DNA of 64,000 bases from an uncultured bacterium (GCA_946622415.1 CAMOPX010000001.1:62001-126000); one strand, 5' to 3'. Shown: positions 34,340 to 43,021, counted from the first letter of the stretch. Notes: generated by a model not told the origin, from the sequence alone. A program made the numbers and translations.

Positions 34340-35347
34340 ATGAATAAAATAATTGTATATAGCGAAATAAATGCCGAAAAAGTAACGGATGCGTCATTAG
34401 AATTAATTTCAAAGGCGTATGAATTAAAATTGCAATCAAATACCGAATTTCAAAAAGATATACTGGTGGAAGCGGTTGTAATTGCAGTTGAGTTGGATGA
34501 ATTATCAAAACAAAGAATCTATAAAGCGGGGGCGGATAGAATTATTTTTATAAAAGATACTTCTGCTTTTTGTTTTATGCCTACAATATATTCAAAGATT
34601 TTTGTTGATTATTTTAATCAAAACCCGTCAGACGTTATTTTATTCCCTGCTTCCGAAAAAACAAGAACTCTCGCGCCGAGAATAACGACATTATTGGATA
34701 CCGGTTTGGTTGCCGATTGTACAAATTTAGAGCTTGTCTTAAAAAATAATGACATTAAATTAGCATCCACAAGACCGACTTTTGGCGGAGAATTAATGGC
34801 GACAATATTATCCAAAAAGATTCCCCAGTGTGCAACTGTCAGACCCGGAACATTTAAAATTAAAGATGTAAATTTGGGTATGAAGGAATATTTTGAATTC
34901 ACACCGTCTATCTACGAAGAAAACAGAATTAAATTGTTGAGAAGCTTGCTCGATAATAAGGTTTCGACTTCTACTTTACAGAATGCAAAAATAGTTTTAG
35001 CGGGCGGATATGGTATTGTATCAGCCAATAAAATCGAATATTTTGATAAATTACAAAAGTTAGCAAAAATTTTAAATGCCACGGTTGCATGCACAAGAAA
35101 AGTTGTTGATTATGGCATTATGCCTTCTTCTTCTCAAGTAGGTCAGACAGGGCAAACGATTACACCTGAATTATATATTGCATTCGGTATATCAGGTGCA
35201 ATACAGCATATTATGGGTATGAAAAATTCGAAAATTATAATCGCAGTAAACGAAGACGAAAATGCAGATATATTCAATTATGCGGATTATAAAATCGTTG
35301 CGGATGCTAAAAAAGTTATTGATGATATGCTGGGTTCTGTTTTATAG
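34340..35347 (+). CDS. etfA: Electron transfer flavoprotein, alpha subunit
   Basis: EtfA/FixB, 335 aa. The C-terminal FAD domain is intact: 'VLAGGYGIVSA', 'CTRKVVDYGIMPSSSQVGQT', 'AFGISGAIQHIMGM' and 'VNEDENADIF'. No ferredoxin domain is fused to it. Operon order is SIS-etfB-etfA. A hairpin region follows the stop. Confidence 0.93.
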   Translation: MNKIIVYSEINAEKVTDASLELISKAYELKLQSNTEFQKDILVEAVVIAVELDELSKQRIYKAGADRIIFIKDTSAFCFMPTIYSKIFVDYFNQNPSDVILFPASEKTRTLAPRITTLLDTGLVADCTNLELVLKNNDIKLASTRPTFGGELMATILSKKIPQCATVRPGTFKIKDVNLGMKEYFEFTPSIYEENRIKLLRSLLDNKVSTSTLQNAKIVLAGGYGIVSANKIEYFDKLQKLAKILNATVACTRKVVDYGIMPSSSQVGQTGQTITPELYIAFGISGAIQHIMGMKNSKIIIAVNEDENADIFNYADYKIVADAKKVIDDMLGSVL

Positions 35348-35406
35348 ATTTATTAAAAGCAGATTCTTTAAGATATTTTTTCTGAATTTTAACCAATTTT
35401 TTGCAT

Positions 35407-35432
35407 AAAAAAAAGCCGTCTTTAAGGCGGCT
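35407..35432 (-). terminator. Hairpin with T-run on the minus strand, after etfA
   Basis: AGCCGTC/GGCGGCT (35414-35432) with an A-run at 35407-35413 (T-run on the minus strand). No minus-strand gene ends here, so it may only mark an antisense end or be part of the etfA 3' end. Confidence 0.4.
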
Positions 35433-35455
35433 ACTAGACTTGGGGAGGAGGTTTC

Positions 35456-35497
35456 GAGTAAGGGTTTTACCCCTTATTCAAATCATTATGTTTTTTT
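35456..35497 (+). terminator. Probable terminator of the SIS-etfBA operon
   Basis: GAGTAAGGG pairs with CCCTTATTC (35456-35479, 9 bp, one G-T), and a T7 run follows 11 nt later (35491-35497). Confidence 0.5.
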
Positions 35498-35592
35498 ATT
35501 CGACATTCAAAAAAATAACTTTAAGACATTTTTTTAATTTCATCTAAAAGGTGTAATTTTTCTAAAACAATAAAAAAATACTTCATATTTGT

Positions 35593-35598
35593 TAAAAT
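35593..35598 (+). promoter_or_regulatory. -10 box (TGT-TAAAAT), leaderless geometry
   Basis: Extended -10 TGTTAAAAT ending 6 nt before the ATG at 35605; no Shine-Dalgarno. Confidence 0.5.
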
Positions 35599-35604
35599 TA
35601 GAAT

Positions 35605-36354
35605 ATGAAGAAAGTGTTAAAATACAGCTTAATATTCTTAATTTTTATTTCTTTCTTTTCATTTTGTTTTGCGGATACTTCCTTAAAAAGAAAATTATCT
35701 TCAAAACAAAAGATTGAATTTGCGACCCGTGACGGTTTTATTCTTGTCGGGGATTTGTATCTTGCACAGAAAAAATCAAATAAACCTTTAGTTGTTTGTA
35801 TTCATTCCTTTTCAATGAATGCTTCCGCATGGCAGGATTTAGCAAACAATTTGCGCCTGAAAGATTATAACGTTCTTGCTATGGATTTAAGAGGTCACGG
35901 CAGATCGGTATACAACAGTAAATTAAAAATTAAATCACGCTACCAATTTGCAAAAGAAGATTGGCAAAGATTGCCAAAGGATTTTGTTCAATCGGTTAAC
36001 TACATTAAATCTAACTACGCAGATATTAATGCAAATGATATTATTCTTGTCGGGGCTGATTTGGGTGCAATAGCCGGTGCGATGGGTTCTCTTAATTTAA
36101 AACCCGTACCATCTAAAATGGTGCTAATTTCACCTGTTATGAATTTCAAAGGTTTGAGCATGCCGGTTAAGACGCTCAAATTCTATAATTCAAAAATGAT
36201 GTACATTACAACAAAATCTGATAGAGTATATTTGAATTTCTATTTGAATACTCAACCTGTTATTAAGCAATATCCTCTGGGGGGTCCGGGGACACAATTA
36301 ATCAAGGTTAATTCCTCTGCCGTTAATGATATTGTTAATTTCATTATTAATTAG
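35605..36354 (+). CDS. Exported alpha/beta-hydrolase-fold protein with altered catalytic residues
   Basis: 249 aa with a signal peptide (hydrophobic residues about 8-22, cleavage near 'CFAD'). The fold is clear: 'VCIHSFSMNASAWQ' oxyanion region, 'AMDLRGHGRS', and the nucleophile elbow 'LVGADLGAIAG'. The elbow has Asp152 where Ser is expected (GxSxG), and the usual final His is replaced by Pro228 ('PLGGPGTQLI' where relatives have 'HG'). The acid-loop Asp ('KSDRVY') remains. An Asp nucleophile exists in dehalogenases, but without the His the protein may be non-catalytic. Probably leaderless. Confidence 0.75.
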   Translation: MKKVLKYSLIFLIFISFFSFCFADTSLKRKLSSKQKIEFATRDGFILVGDLYLAQKKSNKPLVVCIHSFSMNASAWQDLANNLRLKDYNVLAMDLRGHGRSVYNSKLKIKSRYQFAKEDWQRLPKDFVQSVNYIKSNYADINANDIILVGADLGAIAGAMGSLNLKPVPSKMVLISPVMNFKGLSMPVKTLKFYNSKMMYITTKSDRVYLNFYLNTQPVIKQYPLGGPGTQLIKVNSSAVNDIVNFIIN

Positions 36355-36376
36355 ATTACCGTTAATTTTAAAGTGT

Positions 36377-36412
36377 AAAAAATACACCCCCTCAAGTTAC
36401 AAGGAAGTGTAT
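36377..36412 (-). terminator. Intrinsic terminator of the yitT-like gene
   Basis: On the minus strand ATACACTTCC pairs with GGGGGTGTAT (10 bp, two G-T) and is followed by six T. Confidence 0.75.
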
Positions 36413-36463
36413 CTCATCTAGTTGGTCAAAATACAGTGGATTATACTATATATTTCCACGTTG

Positions 36464-37294
36464 TTATTTTTTATAACGTGTTCCGTACACTTCATGCACA
36501 TTTTCTATTGAAATAAAAGCATCTTTATCAACATTAGACACTACGGCTTTTAGTTTATTGAGGTCAATTCTCGGGATTACACAATAAACCATTGTTTTTG
36601 ATGTTTTTGAATATCCGCCTTGAGCTTCCAGATATGTAACGGTTTTATCCAGATTTTTAATAATTGCTTCGCCTAATTCATAGCCTTTATCTGTTATTAT
36701 TCTGATTGATTTTTCTTCATTAAAACCTTGAACTACAGCATCTATTGCTCTATATGCAACAAGATATGTTAATGTTGAATACATTGCTTGTTCCCAGCCA
36801 AAAAGAAAACCTGCCGAAGCAAAAATAAATACATTAATAAACATTATAATCTCACCTACAGAGTAGGGGTATTTTTTTGCGACTTTCATGGCAAGTATTT
36901 CCGTACCATCCAAGCATGCACCGTTTTTTAATACAAGACCCACACCAACACCTAAGATACCGCCTCCGAACAATGCTGACAATAAAAGGTCATCGGTTAT
37001 CGGTTTTATATGATTTGATATTAAATTGACAGATAATGCCAAAAATCCGACACTATAAATTGCGTTGAAAATGAATTTTTTACCGTATTCATTGTATGCC
37101 ATAAAGAAAAACGGCAAATTAAATATAACAAGTAATGTTCCCAAATTTATTTTTGTAACAAAAGAACTCATAATTGAAATACCGACTATTCCGCCGTCAA
37201 TAATTTTATTCGGAACAAGAAAGCATTCCAATGCAAAAGCTGCAATTGCTGCACCGATTGTGCAAAAAATAATACTAATTAAGAAATCTTTCAT
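36464..37294 (-). CDS. YitT-family membrane protein (DUF161 + DUF2179)
   Basis: 276 aa from the ATG at 37292-37294. Four to five hydrophobic helices (about 7-30, 38-70, 80-100, 105-125, 145-185) with YitT hallmarks 'LVPNKIIDGGIVGISIM' and 'GGGILGVGVGLVLKNGACLDGTEILA', then the cytosolic DUF2179 domain ('RIITDKGYELGEAIIKNLDK', 'IPRIDLNKLKAVV'). Function in the family is unknown. An upstream start at 37330 would cross the divergent gene's start, so 37294 is preferred; TATCAT lies 6 nt before it. Confidence 0.87.
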   Translation of the reverse strand: MKDFLISIIFCTIGAAIAAFALECFLVPNKIIDGGIVGISIMSSFVTKINLGTLLVIFNLPFFFMAYNEYGKKFIFNAIYSVGFLALSVNLISNHIKPITDDLLLSALFGGGILGVGVGLVLKNGACLDGTEILAMKVAKKYPYSVGEIIMFINVFIFASAGFLFGWEQAMYSTLTYLVAYRAIDAVVQGFNEEKSIRIITDKGYELGEAIIKNLDKTVTYLEAQGGYSKTSKTMVYCVIPRIDLNKLKAVVSNVDKDAFISIENVHEVYGTRYKK

Positions 37295-37300
37295 AATTTT

Positions 37301-37310
37301 ATGATAAGAT
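37301..37310. promoter_or_regulatory. Overlapping divergent -10 boxes, leaderless geometry
   Basis: TATCAT on the minus strand (37306-37301) and TAAGAT on the plus strand (37305-37310), each 6 nt from an ATG (37294 minus, 37317 plus). Only 22 nt separate the two start codons. Confidence 0.45.
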
Positions 37311-37316
37311 AATTCT

Positions 37317-38093
37317 ATGAAAAAGTACACAATATTTATATTAATTTTTATATCAATTATTACGCTTTTTGTTGGCGGATGTACTTTTAAACAAAAAAAA
37401 CAGACAGATTTGGAAAAAATAATTGAAAGAGGATATTTGATTGTAGGGGTTAAGACAGATTCCCCGCCTTTTGGTTATTATAACAACAAAAATGTACTCG
37501 AAGGAATTGATATTACATTAGCAAAACATATAGCAACCGCTATTTTTAAAGAAGTAAGTCCGGAAAATATTAAGTTTGTTAAAGTTACAGCACAAGACAG
37601 AATTTCAAAATTGAATTCAAAAGAAGTCGATATGCTTGTTGCAACAATGTCTATTAACAGTAAAAGAAGACTTGTTATTGAGTTTTCCGATCCTTATTTT
37701 GAAACCACTCAAAAAATCATGGTTAAACCTTTATCTAAAATCAAAACTCTTACATATTTTAATAAAAACGGAAGATTGGTTGTTGTAATGGGCACTACGG
37801 GAGAAAAAATAATCAGGCTTATTGCGCCCAATGCTCAGGTTATTGGCGCAAAAACCTATAGGGAAGCATACAATCTATTACTCAATGATCAAGCTGATGC
37901 AATTTTTGGTGATGACTGTATTTTAAGAGGTATAAACGAAGATAACTTCAAAATCGTAAACAGGGCTTATTCTAATGAATATTATGCTGTTGCTGTAAGA
38001 AAATCTCCGGATTCTGAAGAAATGTTAAATATAGTAAATTCAGTTATAGCAACACTTTTAGATAAAAAAATGTTAACCGTTCCTAAAAAATAA
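37317..38093 (+). CDS. Amino-acid ABC transporter-type substrate-binding lipoprotein
   Basis: 258 aa. Lipoprotein signal with lipobox 'LFVGGC' (Cys at about 22), then an SBP_bac_3 domain: 'IIERGYLIVGVKTDSPPFGY', 'LEGIDITLAKHIA', 'KLNSKEVDMLVATMSINSKR' and 'FSDPYFETTQKIMV'. It would bind a polar amino acid or similar small solute outside the membrane. No permease or ATPase gene is adjacent, so it may serve a transporter elsewhere or a sensor. Confidence 0.88.
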   Translation: MKKYTIFILIFISIITLFVGGCTFKQKKQTDLEKIIERGYLIVGVKTDSPPFGYYNNKNVLEGIDITLAKHIATAIFKEVSPENIKFVKVTAQDRISKLNSKEVDMLVATMSINSKRRLVIEFSDPYFETTQKIMVKPLSKIKTLTYFNKNGRLVVVMGTTGEKIIRLIAPNAQVIGAKTYREAYNLLLNDQADAIFGDDCILRGINEDNFKIVNRAYSNEYYAVAVRKSPDSEEMLNIVNSVIATLLDKKMLTVPKK

Positions 38094-38125
38094 TCATTGT
38101 TTTGCCAACAGGCTCTAATTTTTAA

Positions 38126-38131
38126 TATAAT
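38126..38131 (+). promoter_or_regulatory. -10 box (TATAAT), leaderless geometry
   Basis: Consensus TATAAT ending 6 nt before the ATG at 38138; no Shine-Dalgarno. Confidence 0.55.
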
Positions 38132-38137
38132 TATTGT

Positions 38138-40216
38138 ATGGATAGAAACAGCAAATTAAAACAGATAATGTGGAATACGATATTTTGGATATCGTTGTTT
38201 GTTGCGCTTTATTTAAGCTATGCTGTTTATTTTGTTAATACGGTTACAACAAAATCAAAATGGATTGGATTGTTTTCCGGCGCAATAGCTATTCTTCTTG
38301 CTGCGGTTAAGTTTGTTGAAAATGTGTATAGCTATTCAAAAAACCCTGATTTAATAAAAAAAATTAAACTCTATTTTTCGGGGCTGGATGGTTTTTTTGT
38401 TAAATCAGCAAAAACGATTCTTGTTCTTGTTGTATTTTTTTCAATATTTACATGCAAAATAATAGGTCTGCAGTTTACTTGCGCATTTTTAATCGGTATT
38501 ATATGCTCCATATTTTTAAATATTAATAATTATCGCGCCTTGTTTTCAACTTCCTTTAGAGAAGCATTTGATTTTCAAAACCAAGATTCATTTAAAAGAT
38601 TTTTTAATACTTCATTATCATCAACGCTATTGATGTATGGTTTTGTTCTTGCGTTATGTGTAATCATTTATCATATGTATAAAGATTACCAGATGCTTGC
38701 CGGTTTTTCTCTCGGTATTTGCGTTTGCGGATTTATATTTTCGCTTTGTTCCGTTATATCAAAAAAAGTTACATCCGCTTCAGGTGATTTATTAGAGGAA
38801 AGTGAGTATAGAAATAGTGAAGAAAGAAGACTTTTGGTTTTTGCGGATGATATAAATAAGGGTATTGCACCTTCGATATACCAAACGAATAATATCTTGA
38901 TGTCGTTTGCGGGTATTTTAGTTGCTGCAATTTCGGTCGGTATGTACTGTATGGAGATTATGGCATCGTTTTTACCTATTGTTATTGTTACAAATGCCCT
39001 GTTTGCATCGACTTTTGTAACTGCATTTATCAGATTAACAAAAAAAACCGATTACATAAAATTACTAATTGCATCAATGGCAGCAGAAATAGTTTTATTT
39101 AATGCAATAAACTATTTTACAATAAAATTCTGGCTTCCCTCTTGTATTAATTTATTATATTGTCTTATCTTAGGAAGTTTTTTAGGCTTTTTTGCTATTT
39201 GTTATTTAATAAGAAATATTTTTTATTCGGATAAATTATCTTTAAAATTGATTAATTCGGCATCAATCGGGATTAAAAATCTTATTGTGCAATGCGTAAA
39301 AGATTCCTGCAAAAAAACCATCATTCCCTCAGGGTTGATTTTTGTATCCGTATTACTATCTTTTTGGTTTGCGTACGGATTGGAAAATTCTCTTTTAGGC
39401 ATATGGGGAATTATACTTTGTGCAACAGGTTTTTTGTGCAGTGCTTTTTTGCCCGTAGTATTTATGTATTTATCTCAACATCTTATTAATATAAACAATT
39501 TTTCCGATATGTTTAATAAAGAATTGGATTTGGGCCTGATTAAAGAAACAGGAAAAAAATTCTCTCTTGTATTTAGTAAATATCTTAATTTTTCGGTTGT
39601 TATTGTTGTTATAGCCTTAATTTTAAGCTATAGTGTAGTTGCCGATTTAGAAGAAATTGATTTAATAAACCCTTATGTAATTTCATCTTTAATACTCGGT
39701 GCAGGGGTACCTTTTGTTTTTGTATATTTTTGCATAAATAACGTAATTAAAAATTCAAAAAAAATTATTTTTGAAACAAAAAAAGAGCTTAAATATCATC
39801 TTCAAAATCAAGAATTATCAGACGGAATGTTTAAATTAATCGTAAAAAAACTGTCCGAAAATATTTCAACAGAAGTCGGTTTTTCTGTTGGTATCGTGCT
39901 TTTGATATTCTTTTTCATTGCAATTCTTTTAAAAACAGAAGCTCTTGCCGGACTTTTAATCGGAATATTAATTTCATGCACGGGAATTAATTTTGTTATT
40001 TCAAATATCTCTGCTATTGTGAAATTAGCACAAAATGCGCTGGATATAGAATCTATAGAGCAAACTAATTCTGCAGGATTTGAAAATCTAAATGTGGCGG
40101 ATGAAGTATTTTCTTTTACAAAGAACTTTTTATCTCCCGTATTAAATCTTCTCATTCTGTTTTTGAGTATTGTTTGTTTTGCAATAATCCCTGTATTAAT
40201 TAGTTTTGTAAAGTAA
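38138..40216 (+). CDS. Degenerate membrane pyrophosphatase (HppA-fold pseudoenzyme), about 16 membrane helices
   Basis: 692 aa and about 16 hydrophobic segments, the size and topology of ion-pumping membrane pyrophosphatase. Anchor points align in order: 'LAGFSLGICVCGFIFSLCSV' with the family's 'LTGFGLGASSIALFARVGGG'; 'SASGDLLEESE' (213-223) with 'DVGADLVGKVE'; 'LLVFADDINKGI' (232-243) with 'AVIADNVGDNVGD'; 'SILNLLGI'-type mid helices; 'AGLLIGILISCTGINFV' and 'SPVLNLLILFLSIVCF' (666-681) with the C-terminal 'GPSLNILIKLMSIVSL'. The Asp/Asn/Lys residues that bind Mg-PPi are mostly gone. It is intact as a frame, so it is probably expressed. First gene of a four-gene operon. Homology is inferred by eye; no active pyrophosphatase is in the window. 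Confidence 0.65.
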   Translation: MDRNSKLKQIMWNTIFWISLFVALYLSYAVYFVNTVTTKSKWIGLFSGAIAILLAAVKFVENVYSYSKNPDLIKKIKLYFSGLDGFFVKSAKTILVLVVFFSIFTCKIIGLQFTCAFLIGIICSIFLNINNYRALFSTSFREAFDFQNQDSFKRFFNTSLSSTLLMYGFVLALCVIIYHMYKDYQMLAGFSLGICVCGFIFSLCSVISKKVTSASGDLLEESEYRNSEERRLLVFADDINKGIAPSIYQTNNILMSFAGILVAAISVGMYCMEIMASFLPIVIVTNALFASTFVTAFIRLTKKTDYIKLLIASMAAEIVLFNAINYFTIKFWLPSCINLLYCLILGSFLGFFAICYLIRNIFYSDKLSLKLINSASIGIKNLIVQCVKDSCKKTIIPSGLIFVSVLLSFWFAYGLENSLLGIWGIILCATGFLCSAFLPVVFMYLSQHLININNFSDMFNKELDLGLIKETGKKFSLVFSKYLNFSVVIVVIALILSYSVVADLEEIDLINPYVISSLILGAGVPFVFVYFCINNVIKNSKKIIFETKKELKYHLQNQELSDGMFKLIVKKLSENISTEVGFSVGIVLLIFFFIAILLKTEALAGLLIGILISCTGINFVISNISAIVKLAQNALDIESIEQTNSAGFENLNVADEVFSFTKNFLSPVLNLLILFLSIVCFAIIPVLISFVK

Positions 40217-40218
40217 AA

Positions 40219-40620
40219 ATGACTGTTATTATAGAAAAATTTAATATTAAATCAAACGGATTCGATGATGTAATTGATATTTTGCCAAAGTTAAACGAAT
40301 CTTTTTTGAATACTGAATTTCAAAACGGTCTTGTTAACGTATACGTAAAATCTTCGCTTTCGGGTTTATATATGGGAAAAAGCGAAGACTTTTTTAAATT
40401 GAATAAATTTTTGGATGACATTACAAAAACAAAAGATTTAAGCTATAATAGCGAAATTTATACTCTGATATTGAATTATAAAGCAAATTTCTTTAAAAAC
40501 AGTATTACCTTACCTGTGGAAAACAGAAAAATTTTGATTGATAATCAAGATAGAATATTTTTTGTCGATTTTGAAAACAGTAAGAAAATAAAAGAAATTA
40601 TTGTGAGTATGGTGAATTAA
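40219..40620 (+). CDS. Divergent YjbQ/UPF0047-like protein
   Basis: 133 aa. The order of strands follows YjbQ: 'FNIKSNGFDDVIDILPKLN' (family: 'GFxDITexV'), 'NGLVNVYVKSSLSGLYM' (family: 'GLxxVFVxHTTASLxxNE') and 'SITLPVENRKILIDNQDRIF' (family: 'SLTLPVxxGRLxLGTWQ'). The conserved His-Thr-Thr and Asn-Glu residues are replaced ('KSSLSG'). It begins 2 bp after the degenerate pyrophosphatase gene and ends 2 bp before the peptidase gene, so it is translated in the same operon. YjbQ itself has only weakly defined activity (thiamine phosphate-related). Confidence 0.5.
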   Translation: MTVIIEKFNIKSNGFDDVIDILPKLNESFLNTEFQNGLVNVYVKSSLSGLYMGKSEDFFKLNKFLDDITKTKDLSYNSEIYTLILNYKANFFKNSITLPVENRKILIDNQDRIFFVDFENSKKIKEIIVSMVN

Positions 40621-40622
40621 AT

Positions 40623-42263
40623 ATGACAAAACTTGATAAATTAAGATGCGAACAAATAAAATTTTATACAGACTTGTTGGATGAAAATTCTATTCTGCTT
40701 TTAAAATCAACTGATGAATTTTATAAATGTCATTATACAGGTTCGCCTTTAAATATTTTAACGGGGTTTTCGGGCACGGCAGGAGAGGCTTTGATTGATT
40801 CCGATGGCAATATTACTCTTTTCGTTGATACAAGATATCACATTTTAGCTGATAAACAAGCATATAAAGATATCAAAATTGTTAAAATGCCTTTATCTGA
40901 AACCTTCTTTGAAGCTTTTAAAAAAAATTATAAAAAAGGTACAAAACTCTTCGTCTATGATGATATTTTATTGAGTGATTACCTAAATTATGATTCTTAT
41001 TTTGATTTAAGAAAATATAAATTAAACAAAAATTTTACAAAAAATCTTGATATAGATGAATCAAAACCGTTATTTGAGGTTAGCGGTTCTATTGAAAAGA
41101 ATAATTTTATAAATAAAATTGAAAAATATAAAAAAACAAATCCAACAGTAGAAAGACTTTTGATATTTAATCCTGATATAATTTCTTATTTTACGAATTT
41201 AAGAAGCTTTAAGTGTTTATATTCTTCTAATTTTAAATCCGTTTTGTATTTGGATTTCAATATGCAAAATCACATTCTTTTTGTAGAAAATGTTAATGAA
41301 ATAAAAAATATAAAAATTGATAAATTAAAAATTATGCCTTTAGCAGAATATTATGACTTTGTTAATAATATAGATTCTGATATTTATATAAACTATAAGG
41401 ATATTACGCTTGATAAATTTTTATCAATCAAAAAACCAAAACAAATCAAAAACGACAATTTGCCTTTAATTGTCTCAATAAAACCGATGAGTGTTATTGA
41501 ACATTTAAAAGATTCTTTTTCAAAATTGGATAATGCTATATATAATTTTAAAAGCAAAATTAAAGCAGGCTTATCCGAATGGGAATTAGCCCAAATATTT
41601 GATAAAGAATTAAAATCCGCGGGTGCAATTGCACCTTCTTTTAAAACACTTCTTGCTATAGATGAAAATTCGGCTTCAATACATTATTCAAGTTATGATA
41701 AAAACAAAATATTAAAAGATGAATCCATACTTTTGCTTGACTGTGGCGGATATTATGAGGCTGGATATGCAACAGATATCACAAGAACCTTTTATTTCGG
41801 AAACAATCCTAAACCCATACACAAAAAAATATATACATCCGTATTAAAAGCATTTTTAACCTGTTATTTGTCTAAAAATACAAATGCAAAAGAGCTCGAT
41901 TCAATGGCAAGAAAAATTTTATCACCCTTTTATGATGACGGTTTTAATTTTAACCATGGGTTGGGCCATGGGATAGGAACATCTGTTCATCAAAATCCGC
42001 CCGTATTATCAACTGTTTCAACCGATATTATAAAACCTTATCAGGTGCATTCGATTGAACCGGGGTTATACGGAAAAAGTATTTCTCAGGGGGTTGAATT
42101 CGGTATAAGAATAGAAAACTGTGTTTATTCCGATATTGAATACAATAAAATCAGCCTGTCAAAATTTCCGTTTGAGGAGGTTTTAATAGATTATAGTATG
42201 TTGAATATTATAGAAATGGAAACAGTAAAAGCTTGGCAGAAGGAATTTGAATGCAGAAATTAA
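40623..42263 (+). CDS. M24B Xaa-Pro aminopeptidase
   Basis: Cleaves N-terminal residues before proline. 546 aa: two N-terminal creatinase-like domains (about 1-290) and the pita-bread catalytic domain (about 300-546). Dinuclear-metal ligands are visible: Asp in 'LLLDCGGYYE', Asp in 'YATDITRTFYFG', His in 'FNHGLGHGIGTSVHQ', Glu in 'HSIEPGLYG' and Glu in 'GIRIENCVY'. All are intact, so it should be active. Its stop overlaps the SpoU gene by 13 bp. Confidence 0.92.
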   Translation: MTKLDKLRCEQIKFYTDLLDENSILLLKSTDEFYKCHYTGSPLNILTGFSGTAGEALIDSDGNITLFVDTRYHILADKQAYKDIKIVKMPLSETFFEAFKKNYKKGTKLFVYDDILLSDYLNYDSYFDLRKYKLNKNFTKNLDIDESKPLFEVSGSIEKNNFINKIEKYKKTNPTVERLLIFNPDIISYFTNLRSFKCLYSSNFKSVLYLDFNMQNHILFVENVNEIKNIKIDKLKIMPLAEYYDFVNNIDSDIYINYKDITLDKFLSIKKPKQIKNDNLPLIVSIKPMSVIEHLKDSFSKLDNAIYNFKSKIKAGLSEWELAQIFDKELKSAGAIAPSFKTLLAIDENSASIHYSSYDKNKILKDESILLLDCGGYYEAGYATDITRTFYFGNNPKPIHKKIYTSVLKAFLTCYLSKNTNAKELDSMARKILSPFYDDGFNFNHGLGHGIGTSVHQNPPVLSTVSTDIIKPYQVHSIEPGLYGKSISQGVEFGIRIENCVYSDIEYNKISLSKFPFEEVLIDYSMLNIIEMETVKAWQKEFECRN

Positions 42264-43018
42264 AAATCACCGGTACTCAGAATAATTTAATTAAAGACAT
42301 TGTTAAATTGCATATGCCAAAATACAGAAAAGAAAAACATCTTGTTTTTATAGACGGAGAAAAATCAGTTGAAGGTTTAATTGATGATGGTTTTGAAATT
42401 GAATATTTGTTTGCGAATGATGATGATAAATATTCAAATTGTAAAACAGTGAAAAATTTAATTATTGTTAATGATGAGATATTAAAAAAAATATCAACAA
42501 CAAAATCTCCTTCGCCTGTTGCTGCTGTTATAAAAGAGCCTTGTGTCGACAAATGTGAATTTTTTAAATATTCTAAAATCGCTCTTATTGACGGAATAAA
42601 AGATGCGGGAAATTTGGGTACAATAATAAGAAGCGCTGCAGCATTTTCTATTGACGGAATTATATTGTTTAACGACTGTGTTGATTTATACAATACAAAA
42701 ACAATCCGAGCTTCAGCTCAAAATTTATTTAAGATTCCGGTTATTGCAACTTCCGATATAAATTTCATAAAAGAATTAAAAAAGAATCATAAACTTATAT
42801 CTACCGTCGTAAATTCAAAAAATAATTTTAATAATTATAAATTTGAAGATAATTTTATTCTCGCACTTGGTTCTGAAGCAGAGGGAATAAGCAAAGAAAT
42901 TCTTGATATTTCGGATGATACATTGACGATTGAATTGGATAGAAACGTTGAAAGCCTTAATTTGGGTGTTTGCGCTTCTATTTGTTTTGCGTTGATTAAA
43001 AATAAAACTAATTTATAA
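42251..43018 (+). CDS. SpoU/TrmH-family RNA 2'-O-methyltransferase
   Basis: Methylates ribose 2'-OH in rRNA or tRNA with SAM. 255 aa: an N-terminal RNA-binding domain ('RKEKHLVFIDGEKSVEGLID'), then the knotted SPOUT domain with motif 1 'DGIKDAGNLGTIIRSAAAF', motif 2 'LALGSEAEGIS' and motif 3 'SLNLGVCASICFAL'. It resembles RlmB/TsnR-type enzymes; the exact nucleotide is not predictable. Last gene of the operon. Confidence 0.9.
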   Translation: MQKLKITGTQNNLIKDIVKLHMPKYRKEKHLVFIDGEKSVEGLIDDGFEIEYLFANDDDKYSNCKTVKNLIIVNDEILKKISTTKSPSPVAAVIKEPCVDKCEFFKYSKIALIDGIKDAGNLGTIIRSAAAFSIDGIILFNDCVDLYNTKTIRASAQNLFKIPVIATSDINFIKELKKNHKLISTVVNSKNNFNNYKFEDNFILALGSEAEGISKEILDISDDTLTIELDRNVESLNLGVCASICFALIKNKTNL

Positions 43019-43021
43019 TTT

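Noticed and set aside
35400-35500. Structured non-coding RNA after etfA
   Set aside because: Two hairpins and G-rich bases were seen, but I could not match a known riboswitch, and terminator explanations are sufficient.
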